A stretch of DNA of 45,238 bases, from assembly GCF_026151205.1 (NCBI RefSeq), contig NW_026971805.1:1-45238 (forward strand), written 5' to 3'. Numbering within the stretch: the first letter of the stretch is position 1; the number at the start of each line of letters is the position of its first letter. The notes under the pieces are model-generated. The model saw only the letters and a list, made by a program, of their open reading frames with translations, made no database searches and was not told where the DNA came from. Positions 36,996 through 45,238 of the stretch are shown piece after piece. This DNA comes from Bolinopsis microptera (Eukaryota; Ctenophora; Tentaculata; Lobata; Bolinopsidae). A program made the translations under genes and the position numbers.

Positions 36996-38240
36996 CCCCA
37001 TGTTTTCCTTAAGCATGGTTGTTTTATATGACAGACTCTAGAGACCTACTAGAGCTTACGATCCTTGACGGAGCTTTCTTGGTGAGTTACTTTTTCTCCG
37101 TCAAGTGTTTATGGGTTTATCCCTTTTACTCTTTATAGAAGTATTGTGGGTTATTCAGATTGACTAAAGGTATTATTTACTATACATTGATATAGATCGT
37201 TTCAGCTTGGTTATACGATTACTGGGTTTCATTGCTTATTACCTACAAACAAAAGACCACATGGGCTATCATGTAAATGTCATCAACATTTATGTACGTG
37301 GCATCCTTGATTCACGATGTCAATCCTTCGCATCTCGCCGATCTGCATACGTGGTTGCGAGAAGCATTATTGGATGCGCGCGCGCGACCCAGTAGTGCAT
37401 CGCGCTACAAGTGGCATCCTTTCAGTTTCCCCGAAAATGTTAGGGAGTAGGAAGCTATTTTTGTTGCTGGTTTGTGTACGTTGGTCTAGCTCTCAAATAT
37501 TGGACAGTTCTAGATTCTTTGGCCTAACATCTATCTTTTGCTTTGTAATTTTCTACCGCTTAGAATCTTCCCATTTTATTTTTAATGTTTCTCATAGGGG
37601 GTGCACGATAGAAATAAACTTACTCGGATTTTTAAAATTTTTGTACCATTGTTTTCTAGAGACTGTGAGAATTTTCACCGTACCAAATTTGTTATACCTT
37701 TTTGGAATGATCAGCGAGTTTCGCCTAGGTGCCATATTTGATGGTGCGCGGCTTTTGGAGCAAAATTAGGTGTAAAAGTCGCGTAATTTGACGAAATTCG
37801 TTGATTTTTGTCGTATTATTCTATAATATCTTCGGTTCCTGAAAATGAATCATGCTGAAAATTTGTCAGAACCTTCCAATCATACTTAACTACCGAACCT
37901 AATTTAGTTGGGAGATATTGGCCTTGATTAAGAGGTCTAAAAATGACAAAATAGGTATAAATTCGTTGATAACTCAAATTCTGACCATCGAAATTGCTCA
38001 AACTAATATAGATTCAGTAAAACATAAGTGTTTACGTACGCTGACCAAATTTCAAAAATATTGTTATATGGGAAGTATTATAACTTTTTGATTGTTTCCG
38101 AAATAATGTGCTGGCCGAAATACGAGCTAAAAAACCATTCAATGGTCAGCGCGCGCGTCTTACGGTCGATTGGCGCACTGCCTATTTCTCAGAGTTTTAT
38201 GTATTAATTTGGATATTTACCAGGTCACTATGTAACAAAG
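36996..38240. other. Non-coding body of Penelope-like element
   Basis: No convincing frame. One hairpin at 37064-37106 (CTTGACGGAG ... CTCCGTCAAG). Several CG-rich words such as GCGCGCGCG (37377) stand out against the AT background. Confidence 0.4.
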
Positions 38241-38247
38241 TTTTTGT

Positions 38248-38286
38248 TCCGCCTTGAAGAAGCCATGGAGGCGAAACGTCGGCACT
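38248..38286 (+). other. Hammerhead-like motif
   Basis: Contains CTTGAAGA, a short stem GCC-ATGGA-GGC and GAAACGTC. A hammerhead core needs CTGATGA ... GAAA; here the first box is degenerate, so self-cleavage is doubtful. Its place just before the terminal inverted repeat fits Penelope-type termini. Confidence 0.35.
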
Positions 38287-38437
38287 AACGTGTGTTATTT
38301 GTATTCAATTCAGAGGAGATTAGCCAATTTCAATCTAAACTCATAATGATAGACCCTCTGACAAGGGCAAAGCGTCATATATACGCTACAAACTCAAACT
38401 AATTCTATATAGACAGGCTGAGCGCGGCCCAGTAACC

Positions 38438-38755
38438 TTTATAGCTCAGTCAATGAGTGCCCAATTAAATTGAAATAATTCTTTCTGGTACGACTTAGTA
38501 CCACAACTGGTTCGAGGAATTTGTCAAATTGAATAATATTCGTGTTCATTTTTTTCAAATGAAGGTTCATTCTTTCATTTATTTGATAGTCGGATCGAGC
38601 CAAATTTTGATAGTAGTTGGATCGAGCCAAATTTTATTGAATGGTGTTTGGCTATTTAAATTACATTTGTCCTGAATAAATGAGAGTTCTAGCTTCTCAG
38701 ATGACCGAGATATGAAGCATTTGTTTGTTCATTACGTGTGATCAGGTGATTGGAT
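38438..38755. mobile_element. Diverged partial copy of the 2528 MITE
   Basis: Matches 2571-2860 (ATAGCTCAGTCAATGAGTGC, GGTTCGAGGAATTTGTCAA, ATGACCGAGATATGAAGCAT). The outer inverted repeat and the right half are missing. Confidence 0.75.
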
Positions 38756-38893
38756 TGAGGACGGATCCGCATTGTGTAATCGCGCAGAGAGCCCAATGAC
38801 GGTGTTGTAATTGGGTTATCATAACATAACATTATGTTGGATCATGAATGTGCTTTCGCGGAAGATGTACCGCCTAATTATATAATTTTTTAA

Positions 38894-38945
38894 TAAAATT
38901 ATTCAAACAATATACACATTATATAGCAATGACCCTATATAAAAT
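38894..38945. repeat. Retroelement 3'-UTR fragment, empty-site relative
   Basis: ATTATTCAAACAATATACAC through CCCTATATAAAA matches 33527-33562 joined to 35164-35180, without the 1.6-kb element. It likely belongs to the 3' UTR of the retroelement at 35252-36298. Confidence 0.7.
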
Positions 38946-38948
38946 CAA

Positions 38949-40246
38949 CTTGTATCACGTGGTGACCCCCACTTCGACGATACAGGGGGAGCCGCGCACT
39001 TCGTGCGCGGCGGGTCATACAACGTATGACAAAAATCAACCCTTTAAGAATTCAAAAAATTCCCTTAATAATCAAAAATTACCCTTGGCCTTGTGATTGG
39101 CTTTGTAATTACCGCCTAATTATATCAAATACATTTAGAATAGCCATTTTTATAACATTTATGGAAAAGTTTGTTTATGAAAAAGCAACAAAAACAAAAT
39201 ACTAAAATTCATTGAGTGGGCGCGAAATTTAAAAAAAGGCAAATGATATTGGCAAATATTTTGAATTTCGACCAGCAAAATCTTATGCTCAATTTAATTT
39301 AATATTACTAGCGGGAACCCGTCTAACCCTAAAGTGGTGTCAAGACTCGAGAGACTAAAATAATTATTACCTATTTAATTCGCGTTTTTGACACCACTTG
39401 AGAGTCCAAATTTTGGGCACTAAAATTATTATTCCTTGGTCAATTTTTTATTTTTTCATGCTGATTTGAAGGCCATTAAAGCATTTGACCCAGTCAAAAA
39501 AGTTTCAGTTGTATATGTTTTACGGTTTTTGCGGAAAGTCGCGTTAAAGTTGATGCCGTGGTGTCAGTAAAATAGCACGGATATATACACATATATATAT
39601 ATCGTCTCGCTTTATATATAGTAAGATTTTGGGCAAGTTTTGAGCAAATTTGTTAATAAAATGTCTGCATTAAAACTTATCTAAATAAACATTCTATAAA
39701 CGTGATTTGGCCTATTTAAAGCAAAATATTGTTAATTGACGATGTCAACCCAAGAATGCTAGTTTGCGCGGCGCGTCGACGCAGCGAAGTCCTCCAAAAA
39801 TCTTAATGCGTTGAGTGCTGCCAAAAGCCGGGGACCTAAACCTTTGTAGTATATTTATATTTTAATTAAATATAAATATACAACGTGTAGCAAGCACCTG
39901 TATAAACCTTTGTAGTATATTTATATTTTAATTAAATATAAATATACAACGTGTAGCAAGCATGCAAAATCAGGGGTTTTCTTCAATTTTACCAAATTTA
40001 TTTATTTTGTGATTACTGGTATGCCAATTTTTTAGCATGAGGTGCGCTATTGGATCGCGCTGCGCACTCAAATATACTTTTTGCAACAACTTCGTTAAAT
40101 TAGATCGCGCGATCGGCAAAATGCGCTACTGGGCCTCGCCTTGTCATACGTTGTATGACCCGCCGCGCACGAAGTGCGCGGCTCCACCTGTATCGTCGAA
40201 GACGCTACTATAGTGAAGCGACAGTGGGGGTCACCACGTGATACAA
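38949..40246. mobile_element. 1.3-kb element with hairpin-bearing inverted ends
   Basis: Ends CTTGTATCACGTGGTGACCC and its reverse complement. The inverted repeat continues for about 85-110 bp with a deletion in the left copy. Each end carries two perfect small hairpins (GCCGCGCAC/GTGCGCGGC and GTCATAC/GTATGAC). No ORF. No clear target duplication. A 59-bp segment is directly repeated inside (39838). Confidence 0.7.
39838..39962. repeat. Two 59-bp direct repeats, each a palindrome
   Basis: Copies 39838-39896 and 39904-39962 are identical. Each contains the near-perfect palindrome GTATATTTATATTTTAATTA and on to AAATATAC. Confidence 0.9.
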
Positions 40247-40445
40247 GCCTCGCCGAGCTGCAAAATTGACACCTTCAATTAACGCCATTTCTTTTGTCAA
40301 AAAATAGAGTAGCAAGCTAGGCTAATTAATCACCACGAAAATTTTCTCATTTATAAGTTTATAACAGCACCATGAGCTGGCACAAAGCTTTTGTTTCTGA
40401 TTAAATGATAAATTTGATACCAAAAGTTGCCATTGTTGCCTTATA

Positions 40446-41527
40446 CTGCCGTTCCCTGAGAAAAGGCAGTAAGTCACATCTATGTCATTTTGAGAAAATG
40501 GGACAAACGTGTTTGTCGTTTTTTAGGTAATTTTATTCGTATAAACGGGGTTAATTTTGACATCTATGTGTAAATAAATTATTGTCATATGTCCTAAACA
40601 TGCTTAAAAGCATAAATTCGCCAACACTGATCTATAAAAACCATTTTTCATCAGAATAACTGAACTATTTTCCCATCCGCATTGGACTTACTGCCTTTTC
40701 TGAGGGAATTGCGGACTTACTGCCTTTTATCAGGATCGATTTCAACCGATTCCTCTCTAGAAAGGCAGTAAGTCCATTTTTCCTCAGATAAAGTCAACTC
40801 AAAAAACACAACATTTCTATATTTTTGATCATATCCTTGCAATATAATTATGTGGGCCTCCTGTGCATTGCAAGTGTGTAATATTGACGAAAAATGGATA
40901 ATTTCTCGCTCAAAATGCCTATAAATCCTTAAATATCGAATATTTTGGAATAATTTTTACAGCATCGTATTCAGCTTGGTCAGACGAATTAATTTGGAAA
41001 AAAATATTTGAACATACAATATTTAAAGCACCAAATTTTTCAAAAAATGTTTCAATAATTCACACAAGGGGGGACCCTTGTGTTCAGGTTCAAAAATTTT
41101 GAAAATAATATTTTTTTAAATTTTGAATTATTAGTACCAAAATTTTTTGCTTGTTGAGCTGATTACGACCACATAAAAATTATTTCGATATAACTAAAAC
41201 TGTGGAAGTTATAGGCCAAAAACTATAAAAACTGCAAATAAATCTGGACTTACTGCCTTTTCTCAGGGAAAAAGTTCCCTCACGGAAAAAGTTCCCTCAG
41301 AGAAGGCTGTACAAATGGACTTACTGCCTTTTCTCAGGGAAGGTTTTGGGATTACGTGCTAAATTGTCTAGTTTTGTGTGACTTACTGCCTTTCGTGACA
41401 GCTAAAACAGTATTTTTATAAGGTGATTCATAGCTTAAGTTGTAGAGAATCTTTTCCTGAAAATTTTGGTACCAATATCTCAAAATTTCGAAAAATGGAC
41501 TTACTGCCTTCTCTCAGGGAACGGCAG
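40446..41527. mobile_element. TA-flanked element packed with one motif
   Basis: Ends CTGCCGTTCCCTGAGA and TCTCAGGGAACGGCAG, inverted repeats extending about 33 bp, lie between TA copies (40444-40445 and 41528-41529). GGACTTACTGCCTTTTCTCA or variants appear at least eight times inside in both orientations. No ORF. The TA duplication suggests a Tc1/mariner-type mobiliser. Confidence 0.7.
41062..41138. repeat. Internal repeat, partner at 41583
   Basis: ACACAAGGGGGGACCCTTGTGT-like hairpin followed by AAAATTTTGAAAATAATATT. Similar sequence at 41583-41665 lies just outside the element. Confidence 0.65.
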
Positions 41528-41582
41528 TATAGCCTTAAACATTAAAATAATTTGTATATGATCGTAATATAAGCTTAGTCAA

Positions 41583-41665
41583 AATTTGACACAAGGGAGG
41601 ACCTTTGTGTTTAGGTTTAAAAATTTGAAAATAATGTTCCTTTAAATCTTAAATATCAGTACTGA
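41583..41665. repeat. Diverged copy of 41062-41138
   Basis: ACACAAGGGAGGACCTTTGTGT-like start and GAAAATAATGTTCCTTTAAA, about 80% similar by eye to the copy at 41062. Confidence 0.6.
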
Positions 41666-42175
41666 GTACTATAAGCTTCGTCTCGATGAGCTAGTTACGA
41701 TGCATAATGACTGAAAGTGTGAAAGTGATATGATATAATAGACCAAGACTAAAAATTTGCGTGGAAAAAGCATTCGCCGCGAACAAGCGAGGTGCAGCAT
41801 TTTTAGCAAAAATTGCTACACGGTGAAATTATTTTATTCACATTTTTAGACAACTTTGGTACCAAATTTATCGAAATCGGAGGAAAAAAAATACTCTGCC
41901 AACTCATGTTGCTTATTACATAAAGAACTAGTCTGGAATCATCGCATCAACTAATGATTGATGATTAAAATCAAAAATGATACTCATATATTATGTTTTC
42001 TAGAAAGTTAATGTATACAATTAAAAACAGAGAGAATTGATGAAAACATGACTACCTGTTAATTCACAATTTACTGCTAGAGAAGTTGGACTGGCTAGCT
42101 TTGGTAAGTTTTATAATTGATGTTATCAGTTTTACTGCCTAGTTTGATACACTCCTTACTTATTTTGCCTGGTTA
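41666..42175. other. No gene seen
   Basis: AT-rich sequence with no convincing frame. Confidence 0.35.
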
Positions 42176-42177
42176 TA

Positions 42178-42289
42178 CAGGGGGGGGGGGGGGCAAAACC
42201 AGTAGTAGTAGTAAGTCATATTTCGATTGGGCACTCAGTGACTGAGCTATTAAGGCCAACGTTTGCACACTGACTTTTGCCTCCCCCTG
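42178..42289. mobile_element. 112-bp deletion derivative of the 2528 MITE
   Basis: The right half (GGGCACTCAGTGACTGAGCT through GCACACTGACTTTTG, then CCCCCTG) is the reverse complement of the MITE's left end. The left end is CAGGG plus a G run. TA on both sides (42176-42177, 42290-42291). Confidence 0.75.
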
Positions 42290-42427
42290 TATGTTACTCG
42301 ATTTCTTTCAAAAACCCTTGTTGGAATATCTAAACAAAAGGTGAATGAAAAAGTGTATTTCAACTAATATAATCAAATTAGAAAGCACACCCACACTAAC
42401 AGATTATTTCACCATTTATCTTCTCAG

Positions 42428-44047
42428 CGAATGTTTATAAGGATGTGAATGCCCTGGTCATGAAAATCGTGAAAATGTGAGTTGCGTGAATGTGAGTGTG
42501 TGTGATTAGAATTAAGCGCTCTATTAGAAATTCACTGCTTGTTTAACACTCCACAGATCTTTCAACAAATGAACCAGTCTGCTTTATCACGGGAAACTTT
42601 TATTTAATGTCTGCTGCTGTTGACTATTCAAATTTATTATTTTTCCTCTAACATGAGCATGTTTTCCTCACTTGACAGTCTATAACTGTAATGTTCTCTA
42701 CCTTTTCAGTTGTAATCGTGCATTTCCGCTTCAGATTAAAGACTCGTATAAAAAGAAGGGAGCAGGATGCATCACTTGATGCGACTCAGTCCAACACGGA
42801 TACGATCAAACACACCCCCTCCCCCTCCACCAGTAGAGCTGTCTCTCCTGCTCCTGCTAGGTAAATAGATACACTATTAATATCCTGGAAATTTGAGGCG
42901 TTGATTGCTATTGTACAATGCACAGTTATCAATATACTGATACGTTTCCAAATATACCTAGGTTAAAACTGTTATTATACAATATACATATTACAATATC
43001 TTCCCAGGACGAGCCCAAGTAAAAACAGGTACACTAAGAAAAATAAAGCAGGACATCTGAAACAGAGTAAAAGTTTTCATGTGAGCTTTCTTGATATCCA
43101 TTTCTTTTTGTTAGTTTTATATCATTATGATTTACATTTGCCACTAGATTTTAGAATGAATATTATTGGATTTGATTCAACAACAATCTAAAGCAGAAGT
43201 GTGTCAGAAGTGTCTCAACATGTCTGCTTTTGAAGTTCTCCATATTTTATGTTCACGCTGAACCAGTGTTGCAAAGTAAAAATTGTGTATTTTTTGTACA
43301 TTTTTAGTGTAAATTGATTTATTAATTTATCACTTACAACAACAACAACAACAACAACAACAACATATCACAAATTATATTATTATAATAAAACCACTTC
43401 TGTGAAATGGTTATTTTGACTTTAAATATTTGAACTAAACATGAATTGATTGTGGGTATAAAATAAAATGTTGTTTTATTTATAGCTGGTAATATTACAG
43501 GTGGCACCTGGCCCGAGTCCAAGTATATCGTTTACTGCCTCGTTTGATGACTCAGATGGAACGAGCATCAAAACCAGCAACATCAGAAGAGGTGTGATTT
43601 TATACTTAACTTCAATACTGTCAGATATTCCTGAAGGGGAATTATTTAAACCACTTTGGGGCCCAAACAACAATTTAGTTGAGTGGGCGGTGTGCTTTTC
43701 GTTTTGGTGGGGAGGTTGCGGAGAGTGGTGGCTGAGGAGTGGGTGACTTTGATGTCGTGTTGTCGAAGTATCTTGGATATGGGTTTGGAGAGGGAGGGAT
43801 GGATATGTCAGATATCATTTTATTTTGTGATCGATTATCCAGCCCGAAATTGTTTACTTTTCCTCTACCCGAGTTGCTAAAAAGTAGATTATTGGCTTTT
43901 TGAGTAAACCATATTATATTTCCAGCCCAGTCGTTTCACGACAAGAAGAGATTGGAAAGAGGGTTCCTGGGGCAGTCCTTTGGTTCGGAGAGTGACACTG
44001 AGTCTGTTAAAACCAACAAATCAGACCTTTCTGACCTCAACAGATTT
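42428..44047 (+). CDS. Five-exon host gene segment, Ser-rich basic region
   Basis: Exons: 42428-42476 (acceptor TTCTCAG, donor GTGAGT), 42735-42860 (acceptor CGCTTCAG, donor GTAAAT), 43008-43080 (donor GTGAGC), 43501-43591 (donor GTGTGA), 43926-44047 (donor GTAAGT). Phases match at all four junctions and no stop occurs, which is unlikely by chance. The start is hydrophobic then basic (NALVMKIVK, ILKTRIKRREQD); then TPSPSTSRAVSPAPA, a Lys-rich stretch, SPSISFTASFDDSDGT, and a final exon with RLERGFLGQSFGSESDTESV. Such Ser/Arg-rich, disordered sequence resembles the phosphorylatable cytoplasmic linker of a membrane or scaffold protein (inference). Exon 2 could instead start at 42710 (acceptor CCTTTTCAG), which would not fit exon 1. 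Family unknown; more exons are expected on both sides. Confidence 0.6.
43336..43364. repeat. (CAA)n microsatellite
   Basis: About nine CAA triplets within an intron of the five-exon gene. Confidence 0.9.
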
Positions 44048-44341
44048 GTAAGTAGGATACATCTTATATTATCAATATCATTACACTATGTTGACAATAT
44101 CTATATCTCCAATGGACCTTGCTCTAGATGAACCTGGAATCTGGGTGAAAACTGTTGTACTAAGAAACACGTGGTGCTTCTTACTCCCAGATAACCTATC
44201 ATCATAGATAATAGATTACAGACGGGATTCCTTTTCATATAAGTACCACGATTAGGAGTTAAGGAATTGTATAATTGTCTTAAGAATTTACCATAGAAGT
44301 TACTGAAGAACTTACTGTACGACTACTGACCCGATTGCCGT

Positions 44342-44477
44342 GAACTCGAAATCCCACTTCTGGAACCCCTTTTAGTAATAGTATCCCTTAGGGGGTGTTA
44401 CTAAAACCTGAACTTCAAATCCCATCTCTGGAAACCCTTTTAGTAATAGTATCCCTTAGGGGGTGTTACTAAATCAC
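44342..44477. repeat. 68-bp tandem duplication with hairpin
   Basis: Units 44342-44409 and 44410-44477, about 90% identical. Each contains TTTAGTAA ... TTACTAAA arms around CCCTTAGGG, a small stem-loop. Confidence 0.85.
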
Positions 44478-45238
44478 AGGACGATAGAGCGTTGAAGGTT
44501 CATTTTATTAAACCCAGATGTTTGCGTTGATATTCAGTACACACACATTACGTAAGTTACTTGACTGACAACTAACAAGCTAAATGATACCACAAGTGAT
44601 GAAGGGTATCCTGGAATAATGACTATTGTACTCTAACTCTATCTCGCATAATATCTGGTACCTGACAGGTACCACATACTTGTACCTGATATTTTGCAAT
44701 TTCCCACTTCTCTCCCACATGTGTTGCAGGATTGAATCACACGTGTTTCAGTAGCACTAACATTCTACACTTCTTTCTGAACTGTTAAGTATTAAGGGCG
44801 TGGAAATTAACGTGACATAGTGCAGATAGACACACTTCCAAGTACATATTATTACGTACTGTTTCTTGTAGTATTCGTCAACTAATTACAACAATTACTG
44901 GCTCATTAACCACATATGCGCGTCTCCTTTTTAAAAGCCTGCTCCAGTCCACCAATGGAGAAGAGTTAACATGTTGTTTGTGAAGTAAGTGCTGGAGAAG
45001 GGAGCGTATGTAATTGAATTACACCTCACAGTGATCTAACCTGTTTCTTTAACGCTACATCTCGCTGTTTTACCTCACAGCTTTCCCGCCTTTATTACTG
45101 TGTTGTTGCACTCGTTTTATCTGTTTATTTCATTTTGAATTGATCAGTTGGTTTTCGATGAAATTTGATCGCTCAAAATTTGTTTAATGATTAAGTTTCT
45201 ATACTTTGTGACGTTTTTGGAGTGCTGCCTTTATTTTG
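44478..45238. other. No exon identified
   Basis: Probably intron of the gene at 42.4-44.0 kb. No frame with good splice borders was found. Confidence 0.35.

Larger units (their letters stand above)
36729..38333 (+). mobile_element. Penelope-like element remnant
   Basis: Bounded by a perfect 38-bp inverted repeat (36729-36766 and 38296-38333; inner word TTGAAATTGGCTAATCTCCT). The left part encodes a peptide like the end of a Penelope GIY-YIG endonuclease. Near the right end is CTTGAAGAAGCC..GGCGAAACGTC, similar to the hammerhead-like motif at Penelope termini. Penelope elements are known for terminal inverted extensions of this size, so the three features agree. The RT is absent. Confidence 0.5.

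Noticed and set aside
37207-37769. ORFs of 62 and 150 codons
   Set aside because: Translations look random, overlap each other in different frames and lie in the non-coding body of the Penelope-like remnant.
42710-42734. Alternative start of exon 2 of the five-exon gene at 42710
   Set aside because: The acceptor is good, but the phase would give a stop when joined to exon 42428-42476; the 42735 start fits.
1-45238. tRNA, rRNA or other structured RNA genes
   Set aside because: No box A/B pair with cloverleaf or rRNA-like stretch was seen; GGTTCGA-like words at 2633 and 38508 belong to the MITE family.

Overview
This is a repeat-dense, AT-rich eukaryotic (animal-type) genomic window. Short exons sit between GT and AG intron borders, there is no operon logic, and mobile elements of at least six classes are nested inside one another. 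The mixture (Ty3/gypsy, Ty1/copia, two non-LTR retrotransposons with CR1/L2/jockey-like reverse transcriptases, a restriction-nuclease-like retroelement ORF, a Penelope-like remnant, a Helitron/PIF1 remnant and many non-autonomous inverted-repeat elements) suits an invertebrate metazoan. A cnidarian is my best guess, but that is inference only.

0-14.9 kb: a mosaic of short spliced coding segments and decayed repeats. A small two-exon ORF (693-1077), a second phase-consistent exon pair (1229-1631) and a frameshifted piece (1823-2233) may be one decayed gene. A 767-bp TA-flanked inverted-repeat element lies at 2528-3294, and another exon pair follows (3521-4605). Next come minisatellites, one encoding a heptad protein (4781-5044), and PIF1-helicase relics (5.5-5.8 and 7.6-8.0 kb). 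A three-exon gene has a partial internal duplication (8104-10140). There are also a copia integrase relic, a minus-strand exon with a basic tail, and an F-box-like exon.

14.9-19.3 kb: a plus-strand LINE whose reverse transcriptase ORF was interrupted by two separate insertions. The first is a TTAA-flanked element that itself holds a second TTAA-flanked giant palindrome. The second is a 411-bp GC-rich hAT-type MITE with a perfect 8-bp target duplication.

19.5-33.3 kb: a three-level nest. A minus-strand LINE (two pieces, about 11 kb apart) was split by a full-length copia element (21524-32799, 301-bp LTRs with 3 differences, TSD GATTT). Its left LTR was then split by a full-length gypsy element (21604-26591, TSD ACTAC). 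Both LTR elements keep long uninterrupted gag-pol frames. The order of insertion is read directly from the target-site duplications.

33.5-42.3 kb: mostly non-coding mobile DNA. There is a 1.6-kb element with repeated GTGACGGACGCGAC motifs (a related empty site lies at 38.9 kb), a 348-aa ORF with a zinc motif and restriction-nuclease-like motif, a Penelope-like 3' remnant bounded by 38-bp inverted repeats, a hairpin-ended 1.3-kb element, and a 1.08-kb element packed with one motif in both orientations.

42.4-45.2 kb: five exons on the plus strand with matching splice phases, the best candidate for an ordinary host gene. It encodes a serine-rich, basic region and continues out of the window or into introns. 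Most of the rest is mobile-element sequence rather than cooperating genes.
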